From NCBI RefSeq assembly GCF_024345835.1, contig NZ_JAGQBW010000009.1, positions 62,001 through 126,000 on the forward strand: a DNA stretch of 64,000 nt, read 5' to 3'. The DNA is from Synechococcus sp. HJ21-Hayes. Lineage in GTDB: Bacteria > Cyanobacteriota > Cyanobacteriia > PCC-6307 > Cyanobiaceae. A program made the position numbers and the translations under genes. Shown here one piece after another: positions 47,616 to 56,921 of this stretch (within the stretch, counting starts at the first letter, position 1; every line of letters begins with the position of its first letter). Below the pieces are notes generated by a model, which saw only the letters and a program-made list of their open reading frames with translations, searched no databases and was not told the DNA's origin.

Positions 47616-48863
47616 TCAGGACACCCCTACATTGCCAGCGATCTCCCTATACAGCTCAACGTGAGCTTGAGCAACGGCACGGGAACGCCAACGGATCAAA
47701 CGCTGATCCTTTGAGAAGTCCCAGAAGGCCAGGCGACCCAGGAGAACGTGTTGAATACCTTGAGCAAGATCAGCCACATCAAAAGGATCGGCGAGATAAC
47801 CACTGATACCGTGACGAACCGCATCTACCATGCCACCTTGGCGGAAGGCAACGACAGGGGTACCACAGGCTTGAGCTTCTGTTGCGATCTGCGGCAGATT
47901 GTCAAGCCGAGAAGGCACTATCACCACATCGGCTGCGGAATAAGCCAGTGCCAGACTTACATCATCATGCAACCGTGCCACTGGCAGTACAGGCCAATTC
48001 AACCCGCTTGGAGCCAGTTGTGAACCCAACACAACAACTAAAGGACTGGACTCCAAACCAGAGAGACCATTGAGCGCGGCTTGCAGAAGATCAAAGCCCT
48101 TGTTGAAATCGGAAGTACCGGAAATAGCACCAAAGAGGAGAAGGGGTTTATGTTGCGGCCAACCCAATAACTCCCTCGCCAGATGGCGAGGCAATGGCCG
48201 AAAAGCATCGGGCACAGCATTCGGGATTACATGGCAAGGCACTCCGCTAAACAGGGCTGAACTGGCAACCTGCTCAGCCATCCAGCGACTGGGAGCCACA
48301 AGCTGAAGCCGAGGCAGCAATCGACTCCAGGCCCGACGCTTGCGACACCACGTCCAACGGTCTAGATCACAACCACCATGGTCGATCGGACGATTATCAG
48401 CTCGATAGCCCTGCCGAAAGCGACGATCGTCAGCACCATCAGGATGGTGTTCACTGCCACAGAACGGCCAACTATCATGCAAAGTCCAGACCAGGGGCTT
48501 CCTTAGACGGCCGATCGCCTCCACCGAGATAAACTCATCCTGAACCCAGTGCAGATGCAACACTTGTGCATCGAATGTATTGAGATAGCGGTCAAATCGA
48601 GATGGCAAAGCCGCAACAGAATGTGTAAAAGAATTCGGACTCTTCTGCGGCTTGCTTAACCACCAACTTGCTGTACTACGCAACAGAGCAAGAGCCTGGC
48701 GCGGCTTGGAACCAGGGGCCTGCACCCAAGGGTCACCGCTAGCAGCCACTGCGACACGCATCGCGCTGCAATGTCCTGCCTGGCGAAGTGCCTGATGCAA
48801 TCGGAAGCAAGCACGCGCGGCACCTCCCCCTGTGTCGTAAGTACTGAGCTGAAGAATCTTCAC
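47616..48863 (-). CDS. GT4-family glycosyltransferase
   Basis: A 415-residue GT-B glycosyltransferase. The N-terminal domain begins ILQLSTYDTGGGAARACFRLHQ and has VLHLHWVQDEFI and WTLHDSWPFCG. The C-terminal domain has LLFGAISGTSDFNKGFDLL and the nucleotide-sugar site VVIVPSRLDNLPQIATEAQACGTPVVAF, with the E-x7-E pattern of GT4. The HWVQDE and GCxH-like HGGCDLDRW segments are shared with colanic-acid WcaC-type enzymes. Visibly AT-richer than flanks. Starts in an ATGA overlap with the upstream gene; sugar not known. Confidence 0.85.
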   Translation of the reverse strand: MKILQLSTYDTGGGAARACFRLHQALRQAGHCSAMRVAVAASGDPWVQAPGSKPRQALALLRSTASWWLSKPQKSPNSFTHSVAALPSRFDRYLNTFDAQVLHLHWVQDEFISVEAIGRLRKPLVWTLHDSWPFCGSEHHPDGADDRRFRQGYRADNRPIDHGGCDLDRWTWCRKRRAWSRLLPRLQLVAPSRWMAEQVASSALFSGVPCHVIPNAVPDAFRPLPRHLARELLGWPQHKPLLLFGAISGTSDFNKGFDLLQAALNGLSGLESSPLVVVLGSQLAPSGLNWPVLPVARLHDDVSLALAYSAADVVIVPSRLDNLPQIATEAQACGTPVVAFRQGGMVDAVRHGISGYLADPFDVADLAQGIQHVLLGRLAFWDFSKDQRLIRWRSRAVAQAHVELYREIAGNVGVS

Positions 48864-49789
48864 CGCAACCCAATAATTCGAAGAGCCTTACGAAACTTAC
48901 GAATCAAGCCAGCCCGAAAGCTTCGGCGGTAAATCCTCATAAAAGTATACGCATCACATGCACGATCGGCCTGGATGACGGCAGGGTGCATCAAAGGAAA
49001 CGCAAGGCTTCCTCGCGGCTGCAAGGGGGAACTCTCATCGATGGTATGAGTCGCGTCTGCACCGAAGCCAATGTTCTCAACCAGCTCTACAGCGGGTACC
49101 ACCGTAAGAAATCCCTGCTGCCAGCAGCTCAACTGCCAGATCATGTCCCAGGTGTCGATACGGCCGGCGGCCAGCTGGTCAAGCCAGTCGCGCCAGAGGG
49201 AAGCAAAGGCCCTCCCCCCCAGCTGTTCCAGCCAACCGGCAGCCCGAAAAGCAGGCCATCCAGTCAGATCACGATCGTAAAAAAGCCAGGCACGGCGCCA
49301 ACTGGCCCAGCCCCAACAGTGGCTGTAGATCGAGAACCGGTAACTCGACCCATCCAGTGGTGGCCGGCCCCAATGATTCTGGGCCGCAATGGCACCGATG
49401 CGGCTGTCGTGGCGGTAGCGCTCGAGCAGCTGCTGGCAGTAGGTGAAAAAGCTGAGGTCGGGCAGGATGTCGTCTTCCAGCACGATGCCCTCGGGCTCCA
49501 GCTCGAAGAACCAGTCGAGGGCAGCGCTGACGCCGACCCGGCAACCCTGGTTCACCGGGTGCAAGCGGCTGCGCAGCTCGCAGGGCCAATCGATCCGGCC
49601 CGCCGGCGCCGGGGCCAGCAGCGCGCGCACCGCCGCGCAGCGCTCGGCTTCTCCGGCCCGATCGGGGCGGGGACCGTCGCAGGCGACGTAGAGGCGCTGG
49701 GGTTGCAGGCGGCTCAGCAACTCCAGCACCAGTGCCGTGGGCTCCGGCCGGTTGAAGGCGATCAGCAGCACCGGAACCGGAAAGCTCAT
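48860..49789 (-). CDS. GT-A-fold glycosyltransferase (GT2-like)
   Basis: A 309-residue protein starting VPVLLIAFNRPEPTALVLELL, with RLYVACDGPRP, the acidic metal site EGIVLEDDILPD, and HCWGWASWRRAW plus TWDMIWQLSCWQQGF. This pattern is typical of the GT2-like proteins often called HlpA-like in surface-glycan clusters. No membrane segment. Overlaps both neighbours by 4 bp. The 5' half is GC-rich and the 3' end is AT-richer, so a composition boundary runs through or beside this gene. Confidence 0.8.
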   Translation of the reverse strand: MSFPVPVLLIAFNRPEPTALVLELLSRLQPQRLYVACDGPRPDRAGEAERCAAVRALLAPAPAGRIDWPCELRSRLHPVNQGCRVGVSAALDWFFELEPEGIVLEDDILPDLSFFTYCQQLLERYRHDSRIGAIAAQNHWGRPPLDGSSYRFSIYSHCWGWASWRRAWLFYDRDLTGWPAFRAAGWLEQLGGRAFASLWRDWLDQLAAGRIDTWDMIWQLSCWQQGFLTVVPAVELVENIGFGADATHTIDESSPLQPRGSLAFPLMHPAVIQADRACDAYTFMRIYRRSFRAGLIRKFRKALRIIGLR

Positions 49790-50967
49790 GGCGCCAACCC
49801 GTAGCCCAGTCCATACCCGGCGGCAACCAGGGCCGATAGCCCCAGCCAGGGCCTAAGCCAGCGGCCGCGGCCACTGAGCAGGGCCAGCAGCGCCAGGCTG
49901 GCCAGGTCGATCCACACCCGGGTGTAGTCAGGGAAGCGGGCCAGGATCTGGGTGCTGGTGCAGAGGGCCGGCAGCAGGTAGAGGGCCGCGGTGATCCGCA
50001 GCCAGCGGCTGGTGCCGGCGGAGAGGGCCGTGGCCGCCAGCACCAGCAGCGTGGCCAGCCAGAGCACGAAGCAGAGGCCATCGAACAGGTGCTCCGCCCG
50101 GCCCGGATCAAGCCCCGGCAGGGGCGCCAGGCCCAGCAGCTGGCCGGCCTTGCGCACCAGCCCCACCCCAGGCCAGCCGAAATGGAGGCTGGCCAACAAG
50201 CCATCGGCGGTGCTGGCAAAGCGGCCCCGCAGGCCGGCGATCCAGGCCAACAGCGGCAATGGCACCAGGGCCAGCAGCAGGATCCAGCGCCAGCGCCGCT
50301 CCCACAGGGCCGTGAGGCCGCTGGCGGCCCAGGCCAGCAGCGCCGTTTCCCGGGTGAGCAAGGCGGCCGTGAGGCTGGCCCAGAGCCGCCCCGGTCGCCG
50401 CTCGCGCCAAGCCACGGCGGCGGCCAGCAGCAGGGTGGTGGCCAACAGATCGGCCGTATCGAGGCTGAGGGTGATCCAAGGACCCGGGAGGGCCAGCACC
50501 GCCAGGCCCCAGCGGGGGGAGCGCTGCTCCAGCTGGGCCCAGCGGGCCACCAGGCCGCCAGCGCAGCCGATGGCGGCCACGTTCAGCAGCCCGAGGGTCC
50601 AGGGGATCAGACGGGGCTGGCCAAGCCCCAGCAGCCAGGCCAGCAGGGGATAAAGCAGCCGCTTGCCCCGATAGATGGGATTGTCGAGGGCGGCGGCGGT
50701 GCCGGGATCGCGCTGGAGGGGATCGAGGGCCAGGGTGAGGAACTGCTGGCCATCGTTGCCGCGCTTGCCCTGGAGCACCACCAGCGACTGGCCCTGCAGG
50801 CGGGGCGAGAGGGGCAGCTGATCGCCGATGCGGGCAAGGCCGGTGGGGTTGCCGCCGTACTTGCCGAACACCACCAGGGCCCACACCAGCAGGGCCAGCA
50901 GCGCGGTGAGCAGAGCCACGGCTGCCGGCCTCCAGCGGGTTGACCAGGGTGGGGGGTTTGCCTCCAT
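49786..50967 (-). CDS. Polytopic membrane protein, GT-C-like
   Basis: A 393-residue protein with a short cytoplasmic N-terminus, about nine or ten hydrophobic segments and a large first loop containing RGNDGQQFLTLALDPLQRDPG. A Gly-Asp-Gly-Gln followed by Asp-Pro in that loop recalls GT-C fold enzymes that use lipid-linked sugars. No exact family can be assigned. First gene of the left arm; its start is only 39 bp from the divergent gene at 51007. Confidence 0.65.
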   Translation of the reverse strand: MEANPPPWSTRWRPAAVALLTALLALLVWALVVFGKYGGNPTGLARIGDQLPLSPRLQGQSLVVLQGKRGNDGQQFLTLALDPLQRDPGTAAALDNPIYRGKRLLYPLLAWLLGLGQPRLIPWTLGLLNVAAIGCAGGLVARWAQLEQRSPRWGLAVLALPGPWITLSLDTADLLATTLLLAAAVAWRERRPGRLWASLTAALLTRETALLAWAASGLTALWERRWRWILLLALVPLPLLAWIAGLRGRFASTADGLLASLHFGWPGVGLVRKAGQLLGLAPLPGLDPGRAEHLFDGLCFVLWLATLLVLAATALSAGTSRWLRITAALYLLPALCTSTQILARFPDYTRVWIDLASLALLALLSGRGRWLRPWLGLSALVAAGYGLGYGLAP

Positions 50968-51006
50968 CGGCCGACGTTACGCTCAGCAGCAGATAACGGA
51001 GCTGCG
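50968..51006. promoter_or_regulatory. Divergent control region of the glycan island
   Basis: Only 39 bp separate the start codons of the two arms. It contains an inverted repeat, CGTTA (50975-50979) and TAACG (50994-50998), and the AT-richer GATAAC. There is hardly room for two promoters plus leaders, so transcription start points may lie inside the coding regions, or real starts may be further in. An operator role for the repeat is a guess. Confidence 0.4.
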
Positions 51007-51960
51007 GTGAGCCGTCCGCTGGTGATCACCACGGCCTTCTCCTATGGCCCCGGCGATCTGTGGCCGCTGCTGCACTCGCTCCGCCAGTCGGCGCCCACAG
51101 CCGACGTGCTGGTTCTCACCGCTGAGAACGATCTCGCCGCGCTGGAGCCGCTCCAGCAGAGCTTTCCCCGCCTCACCCTGGAGGCGGTGCAACGGCCACC
51201 CCGGGTGATCCGTGGCCGGTTGGCGCTTCCCCGCAAGCTGGCGTCACGCAGCCAACGCTGGCTCAGGCAGCGCCAGCAGAAGCTGTTGCAGCAGCCCAGC
51301 ATCGCCATCGAAGAGGCGCGTCGATTCGGCCTGAGCACAACCCAGGCCCATTTTCTGATCCGGCGCTTCTTCTGGGCACGGGAGCGGCTCACACACCCGC
51401 GCTGGCGCGATCACGGCCCCGTGATGCTCTGCGACGTGCGCGATGTGGTGGTGCAGGGCGACCCATTCGCCGGCATCGGCGAGGGCCTGATCACCGGAGA
51501 AGAGTTCGACCTCTTCGATCACTGCGCGATCAATCGCCGTTGGATCCGCCGCGCCTACGGGCGCGACGCCGAACAGGAGCTGTGCGGCCATCCTGCCCTC
51601 TGTGCCGGGGTGGTGATCGGTTCCCGGCAGCAAACCCTGCTCTATCTCGACCTGTTCTGCCGTGAAGCGCTGGAGCTGATGCAGCGCCACGGCACCAGCT
51701 GCCTGGCGAATCTGGATCAGGCGATCCACAACCGGATCCTGCGCGGTTCCTCTGCTCTCCAACTCCAGCTCAGTGCCGTGAATGGCCCGATCGCCACGGT
51801 GGGGTGTGTTCCCGCGGAGGAAATCCAGGTGCCGGAGGGGCCTGGGCCCGTGCAGGTGATGGGTCGGGTACCGGCCGTGATCCACCAGTACGACCGACGC
51901 CCCGCCCTGGTGGAGCACGTGCGGGCCCGCCATGGCCTGAGTCACGGAGGCCATCCGTGA
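51007..51960 (+). CDS. Glycosyltransferase-like protein with DxD motif
   Basis: A 317-residue soluble protein (GTG start). It opens LVITTAFSYGPGDLWPLLHSL, a GT-A-like first strand and helix, and has the acidic VMLCDVRDVVVQGDPF, a good DxD metal and nucleotide-sugar site. ALCAGVVIGSRQQTLLYLDLF and NLDQAIHNRIL resemble the acceptor-side motifs of GT8-like or related enzymes found in cyanobacterial glycan clusters. First gene of the right arm; its stop overlaps the next GTG start by 4 bp. Confidence 0.75.
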   Translation: MSRPLVITTAFSYGPGDLWPLLHSLRQSAPTADVLVLTAENDLAALEPLQQSFPRLTLEAVQRPPRVIRGRLALPRKLASRSQRWLRQRQQKLLQQPSIAIEEARRFGLSTTQAHFLIRRFFWARERLTHPRWRDHGPVMLCDVRDVVVQGDPFAGIGEGLITGEEFDLFDHCAINRRWIRRAYGRDAEQELCGHPALCAGVVIGSRQQTLLYLDLFCREALELMQRHGTSCLANLDQAIHNRILRGSSALQLQLSAVNGPIATVGCVPAEEIQVPEGPGPVQVMGRVPAVIHQYDRRPALVEHVRARHGLSHGGHP

Positions 51961-53729
51961 GCACCAACCCCGTGAACCGCATGGCCCTACCGCTGGCAGC
52001 GGCCGGCCTGGCCCTGCTGGTGTGGCTGCCGCTGGGCCTGGCCGGGGTGCCGCTCGACACCCCCGATGGCTTCCTGCACCTGGGCTGGGCCGTGGGCTGG
52101 GCCCGGCAGGTGCAGGGGGGCTGGCTGTGGCCGCTGTGGACTGATCTGCCCTGGGCGGGGGCGGGCAGCCATGCGCTACTGCTCTATCCGCCGTTGTTCC
52201 GGCTGCTGGTGGGGCTGCCGCTGCTGGCGGGGGTGCCCGCCGATCAGGCCCTGGCCGGGGCGCTGCTGGCGGTGCTGCTGCTGAATGCCGGCGGGGCGGC
52301 GCTGCTGGCGCGGATGTGGCTGCGGCCGGGGGGCTGGCGCTGGCTGCTGCTGGCCGTTGCTTGCCTCAACCCCTATTTGCTGGTGAACGTGTACGTGCGG
52401 GGCGCCTGGCCTGAGGCCCTGGCCCAGGCCTGGCTGTGGTGGCTGGCCCTTGGGTTGCTGGGGCTGGCCCGAGGCCGCCGCTGGGGCATCGCCGTGGCCG
52501 CCGCGGCCCTGGCGGGCGTGATCCTGAGCAACTGGAACGGTGCACTGCTCACCGGCCTGGTGTGGGCCCTGGCGGCGCTGTGGCTCTGGCGCGGCCCTGG
52601 CCTGCGGGGCTGGGGGATCAGCACGGCCCTGGGCCTGGGGATCACGGCACCGTTCTGGCTGCCGGCCCTGCGGGCGCTGCCCGGGGTGCGGGCGCCGATT
52701 CCGGCGGGCCTGCTGCCCCAGGAATTCTTCTTCGCGGGGCCGGCGCAGAGCACCACCTTCTCCGATCTGCTCTGGATCCAGGCCGCCGCGATCGCAGTGC
52801 TGCTGCTGCTGCGCTGGCTGGGCTGGCTGGGCTGGGGCTGGAACGGGCTGCGGGATCGCCAGGCCCTGCTGGCGGGCTGGGGCCTGGCGGTGGCCCTGAT
52901 CAGCCTGGCGCTCACGCTGCCGCCAGCAGAGCTGATCTACCAGGGGCTTCCGCCACTGCAGCGCATCCAGTTCCCCTGGCGCTGGCTGGGGCCGGCCTGG
53001 TGCGGAGCGCTGCTGTGGCTGTGCTCCCCCGGCGCCCTCTCCAGTCGGCCGGGCCGGCTTCAGGCCCACCGCCGGCTGGCCCTGGGGATCTCCAGCCTGG
53101 CGGCGGCCGGGCTCTGGTTCGACAGCCTCAACCGCTTCCGCACCAACGTGCTCGGCCATGCCCCCAGTGCGGCCGAGCGCCAGGCCCTGCGCCAACTGCT
53201 GGCCTGCGACCCGCTCAGCCCCTGCCCCCAGGGCGTGGCGGCCCTGCCGGCGACGGGAGAACTGGCCAAGCGCTTTGTAGCCCTGCCCGATGGCCGCATC
53301 GCCCTAGCGGGCGTGCCCGATTACAGCCCCGCCGGCATCCCCGAAGCGAGCTGGAACAAGCGCCTGCAAACCTTCTGGCTGCCGGCCTGGCCGCAGAACA
53401 ACTGGGCCCAATTCAGCGGGGCTGGCCGGGTGCACCTGCTCAGCCACGGCCCCAGGGAGCGCCGGGTGCTGGTGGAGGCCCGGGAGCTAGGCCAACTGCG
53501 GGTGATGCAGTGGGCGGATCCGGCCTGGCGGGTGCAATGGCGCCGCGCCGGCCAGCCGAACCAGCCCTGGCGTGATCCACTGCCGGCCGGCGGCCGCGAC
53601 CGTGAGGGCTGGATCAGCGTGCCCCTGCCACCAGGCCAGTGGGAGGTGGTCCTGAGCTACGGGAGGATGGCGGAGCCCCAGGCGGCCCCATGCAGCCCTC
53701 ACCCGCGCGCCACCACAGCCCGCTGCTGA
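51957..53729 (+). CDS. Large polytopic membrane protein, GT-C/YfhO-like
   Basis: A 590-residue protein (GTG 51957, overlapping the previous stop). About eleven hydrophobic segments occupy residues 8-390, and a soluble C-terminal domain follows. The first loop has DTPDGFLHLGWAVGWARQVQGG, where Asp-Gly-x-x-His is shared with GT-C family and YfhO-type proteins. NVYVRGAWPEALAQAWLWW and the NWNGALL stretch recall the same group. The periplasmic part has FWLPAWPQNNWAQFSG and GRVHLLSHGP. It may transfer a sugar from a lipid carrier; unproven. Its 3' end overlaps the next start by 40 bp. Confidence 0.65.
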   Translation: MSTNPVNRMALPLAAAGLALLVWLPLGLAGVPLDTPDGFLHLGWAVGWARQVQGGWLWPLWTDLPWAGAGSHALLLYPPLFRLLVGLPLLAGVPADQALAGALLAVLLLNAGGAALLARMWLRPGGWRWLLLAVACLNPYLLVNVYVRGAWPEALAQAWLWWLALGLLGLARGRRWGIAVAAAALAGVILSNWNGALLTGLVWALAALWLWRGPGLRGWGISTALGLGITAPFWLPALRALPGVRAPIPAGLLPQEFFFAGPAQSTTFSDLLWIQAAAIAVLLLLRWLGWLGWGWNGLRDRQALLAGWGLAVALISLALTLPPAELIYQGLPPLQRIQFPWRWLGPAWCGALLWLCSPGALSSRPGRLQAHRRLALGISSLAAAGLWFDSLNRFRTNVLGHAPSAAERQALRQLLACDPLSPCPQGVAALPATGELAKRFVALPDGRIALAGVPDYSPAGIPEASWNKRLQTFWLPAWPQNNWAQFSGAGRVHLLSHGPRERRVLVEARELGQLRVMQWADPAWRVQWRRAGQPNQPWRDPLPAGGRDREGWISVPLPPGQWEVVLSYGRMAEPQAAPCSPHPRATTARC

Positions 53730-54673
53730 GCGCCGTGGTGCCTTTCCTCAACGAGGCCGCCAACCTGCCGCCACTGATCTCCTGCCTGGAGCTGCAGCTG
53801 GGCGAGCTGGGGCTGGCCTGGGAACTGGTGCTGGTGGACGACGGCAGCACCGACAGCTCCCTCGCCGTGGCCCGGCGCGAACTGGAGCGCAGGCCCGGGT
53901 TGCGGGCCACTGTGTTGAGCCTGTCGCGCAATTTCGGCAAGGAAGCCGCTCTCACTGCCGGCCTGGAGGCCAGCCGCGGCGAGGTGGTGGTGCCCCTCGA
54001 TGCCGATCTGCAGGACCCCCCGGAGCTGATCGGCCCGATGCTGGAGCAATGGCGCCAGGGCTTTGATGTGGTGTATGCCGTGCGGCGCCAGAGGGCCGGG
54101 GAGAGCCGCACCAAGCGCCTCACCGCCTTCAGCTTCTACCGACTGATGGGCCGGCTCAGCAGCACCAGCATTCCGCCGGACACCGGCGATTTCCGGCTGA
54201 TGGATCGCTGCGTGGTGGAGGCTCTGCTGCAGTTGCCGGAGCGCAGCCGCTTCATGAAGGGCCTGTTCGCCTGGGTGGGGTTCCGGCAAACGGCGATCAC
54301 TTACAACCGCGAGCCCAGGCACGGCGGCCGCAGCACCTGGAACTACTGGAAGCTTTGGAACTTCGCCCTGGATGGCATCACCTCCTTCAGCCGGGTGCCG
54401 CTGCAGGTGCTGAGCGGTGGCGGCGTGGTGATCGCCCTGCTAGCACTGCTCTACGGCGCCTGGATGGTGCTGCGCACGCTACTGTTCGGAATCGATCTGC
54501 CGGGCTACGCCTCCCTGATCACGGCTGTGCTGTTCCTGGGGGGGCTGCAACTGATCGGCCTGGGGGTGCTGGGGGAATACCTGGGCCGGGTGTTTGAGGA
54601 AGTGAAGGGCCGGCCGCTGTATCTGGTGCGGGAACGCTGGCAGCAGGGCCCGGCCCTGGAGGGGCCTCGATGA
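53690..54673 (+). CDS. GT2 glycosyltransferase with two C-terminal membrane helices (GtrB/DPM-like)
   Basis: The 327-residue product (ATG 53690) has a GT2 domain with SAVVPFLNEAANLPPLI, LVLVDDGSTDSS, LSRNFGKEAALTAGL and VPLDADLQDPPELI. The MDRCVVEALLQLPERSRFMKG region and two hydrophobic segments near the end (GGGVVIALLALLYGAWMVL and ITAVLFLGGLQLIGLGVLGEY) follow. This is the polyprenyl-phosphate hexose synthase pattern (GtrB), which loads a sugar on undecaprenyl phosphate for GT-C enzymes. The neighbouring GT-C-like protein would be the consumer. Confidence 0.88.
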   Translation: MQPSPARHHSPLLSAVVPFLNEAANLPPLISCLELQLGELGLAWELVLVDDGSTDSSLAVARRELERRPGLRATVLSLSRNFGKEAALTAGLEASRGEVVVPLDADLQDPPELIGPMLEQWRQGFDVVYAVRRQRAGESRTKRLTAFSFYRLMGRLSSTSIPPDTGDFRLMDRCVVEALLQLPERSRFMKGLFAWVGFRQTAITYNREPRHGGRSTWNYWKLWNFALDGITSFSRVPLQVLSGGGVVIALLALLYGAWMVLRTLLFGIDLPGYASLITAVLFLGGLQLIGLGVLGEYLGRVFEEVKGRPLYLVRERWQQGPALEGPR

Positions 54674-55719
54674 GCCTGCCGCTGCTGCTTCTCGCCGATA
54701 CCAGCACCCCGGAGGCCCTAGGCAGCAAGTTCCTGCGGGGGGCAGCGGCGGCGGGGCTGGATCCGCAGCGGCAGCTGCAGGTGGCCTACAGCTCACCGGC
54801 GCCGGCCTTCTCGCCCAGCATGAACCGCAAGCGGGGCAAGGTGTTCTATCGGCTGGCCGACCGGCGCAGCTGGGAGTGGTGGGGCTTTCAGCGGGATCTG
54901 CTGGCGCGAATCGAGCAGAGCCAACCGCAACTGATGCTGGTAACAGGGATCCTGCCGCTAGCGCCGGCAGTGTTCGCCGCCGTGCGGGCCGGGGGCGGGC
55001 GGATCGTGAACTACCTCACCGACGACCCGTGGAATCCGATCCACCGGCGACGCTGCTTCCTGCGCAACCTGCCCCTTTATGACCACATCTTCAGCACCAA
55101 GCAGGCCCTACGCCAGCGGCTGGAGGCGGCGGGAACGCCCAGCACCAGCTGGCTGCCCTTCGCGTACGACCCCAGCCTGCACCACCCCCCAGCCAAGCCC
55201 GCTGAAGCCGGGGTGGATGTGGCGTTCATCGGCACGGGAGCCAGCGAACGGCTGCCCTGGCTGGAGGCCCTCAGCTCTTTGCCCGGCGTGAGCCGCCGCC
55301 TGCACGGCAACAGCTGGCGCGGCATCGCCACGCCGGGTTGGGAGCGCTGCGGGGCTATCACCGGCGAGGCCTACAACCAGGCCATCGCCTCGGCGCGGGT
55401 GGTGCTGGGCCTGCTGCGGCAGGCCAATGGCGACCTCTCCACCGACCGCTCCTACGAGATCGGCGCCATCGGCGGCTGCGGCCTGGTTCAAGACACGCCG
55501 GAACACCGGGCCCTGCTACCCCACTACCCCGATGCGGGCTTCTTCCGCAGCCCATCAGAGCTGCGGGAGCGGGTGCAGGCCCTGCTGGCGGATCTCGCCC
55601 TGCAGCACCAGCTGCGCCAGCTGGGAGCCGAGGCCCTGCGCCGGCCCGAGCACACCTATGCCGCCCGCCTGCGCTCGATCCTGGATTGGAGCGCCAGCCA
55701 GGGAGCCAAACAGCCATGA
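54670..55719 (+). CDS. CgeB-like glycosyltransferase
   Basis: A 349-residue GT-B-like protein with NYLTDDPWNPIHRRRCFLRNLP, YDHIFSTKQALRQRLEAAG, VDVAFIGTGASERLPWL, and SARVVLGLLRQANGDLSTDRSYEIGAIGGCGLVQDT. The last, with Arg-Ser-x-Glu-Ile and the Gly/Cys-rich stretch, is typical of the CgeB/DUF3880 family (glycosyl transferase family 1-like). Starts in an ATGA overlap with the GtrB-like gene. Sugar and acceptor unknown. Confidence 0.78.
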   Translation: MSLPLLLLADTSTPEALGSKFLRGAAAAGLDPQRQLQVAYSSPAPAFSPSMNRKRGKVFYRLADRRSWEWWGFQRDLLARIEQSQPQLMLVTGILPLAPAVFAAVRAGGGRIVNYLTDDPWNPIHRRRCFLRNLPLYDHIFSTKQALRQRLEAAGTPSTSWLPFAYDPSLHHPPAKPAEAGVDVAFIGTGASERLPWLEALSSLPGVSRRLHGNSWRGIATPGWERCGAITGEAYNQAIASARVVLGLLRQANGDLSTDRSYEIGAIGGCGLVQDTPEHRALLPHYPDAGFFRSPSELRERVQALLADLALQHQLRQLGAEALRRPEHTYAARLRSILDWSASQGAKQP

Positions 55720-56921
55720 AGATCACGATCGTGGTGGGCGGGCGCTGGCACGCCTTCGATTTGGCCCGTGAACTGCACGAGCAAGGGCATCTGCATCGGC
55801 TGATCACCAACTACCCGCGCTGGTTCGTGCGGCGCTGGGGCATACCCGCCCAGAAGGTGGTGAGCCTGCCACTCACGTTCTGGCTGGTGAAGGCCATCTA
55901 CAGGCTGGGGGGCGAGGCGCTGATGATGCGCTGCCAGTGGCAGGTGCACCGCTGGTTCGCCCGGCGGGCCGTGCGCCACCTGGAGGGGAGTGAGCTGATC
56001 CATGGCTGGTCGCAGTGGAGTGAGCCCTCGCTGCTCTGGGCCCGGGAGCGCGGCCTCCCCACGGTGCTGGAACGCTCCTCCGCCCACATCCTCGAGCAGA
56101 GCCTGCTGCTGCGCGAGGAGCATGCCCGCCTGGGGCTGCATTGGCCGCCCACCCATCCGAAGATCGAGGCGATGGAGCTGCGGGAATACACGCTCGCCTC
56201 AGCTGTAGCGGTGCCCAGCCTGTTCGTGGAGCGCAGCTTTGTGGCGCGGGGCTTCCCGCGCGAGCGATTGTTCCGCAATGCCCTGGGGGTGAATCTCGGC
56301 CAGTTCCAGCCCCCCAGCCAGCCACCAGTGCCCCCCGAAGCGAGCGGCCTGCGGGCGATCTATGCCGGTTCACTGTCAGTGCGGAAGGGAATCCCAGATC
56401 TGTTGGCCGGCTTTGCCAGCGCGGCTCTGACCAACGCCGAGCTGATCCTGGTGGGCGGAGAGACGCCGGAACTGGCGCCGCTGCTGGCCCAACAACCCGC
56501 CAACGTGACGTGCCTGGGGCACCGCCCCCAGGCGGAACTGGTGGAGCACTACGGCCGGGCCCACTGCTTCGTGATGGCCTCGATCGAAGAGGGCATGGCG
56601 ATGGTGCAGATGCAGGCTCTGGCCTGCGGGCTGCCGCTGATCTGCACCACCAACACCGGCGGCGAAGATCTGCTGCGCCTGGGGTGCGGCGAGCCACAGC
56701 CAGGGCCAGAGGGGGTGCAGCAATTCACAGCCGGGTTCCTGGTGCCGGTGCACAGCACGGCGGCCCTGGCCTGGTGCCTGCGCCAGCTGGCCCTGGAGCC
56801 CGGGCTATGGCAACGCCAGCGCCAGGCCGCCCTGCAACTGGCGGCAACGGAACTGGACTGGGGGGCCTACGCCGAGCGTTCAGCGCTGCACTACCGGCAG
56901 TTGCTGGAGGCCGCGGCATGA
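55716..56921 (+). CDS. GT4-family glycosyltransferase
   Basis: A 401-residue GT-B enzyme. The N-terminus has KITIVVGGRWHAFDLARELHE, the middle has IHGWSQWSEPSLLWARE and PTVLERSSAHI. The C-terminal half has RAIYAGSLSVRKGIPDLLAGF and CFVMASIEEGMAMVQMQALACGLPLICT, a complete nucleotide-sugar site with the E-x7-E pattern. ATGA overlap with the CgeB-like gene upstream. A GC-rich member of the right arm. Substrate not known. Confidence 0.88.
   Translation: MKITIVVGGRWHAFDLARELHEQGHLHRLITNYPRWFVRRWGIPAQKVVSLPLTFWLVKAIYRLGGEALMMRCQWQVHRWFARRAVRHLEGSELIHGWSQWSEPSLLWARERGLPTVLERSSAHILEQSLLLREEHARLGLHWPPTHPKIEAMELREYTLASAVAVPSLFVERSFVARGFPRERLFRNALGVNLGQFQPPSQPPVPPEASGLRAIYAGSLSVRKGIPDLLAGFASAALTNAELILVGGETPELAPLLAQQPANVTCLGHRPQAELVEHYGRAHCFVMASIEEGMAMVQMQALACGLPLICTTNTGGEDLLRLGCGEPQPGPEGVQQFTAGFLVPVHSTAALAWCLRQLALEPGLWQRQRQAALQLAATELDWGAYAERSALHYRQLLEAAA

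Noticed and set aside
52176-53195. Minus-strand frame of 339 codons
   Set aside because: Gln/Pro-rich antisense of the polytopic membrane protein.
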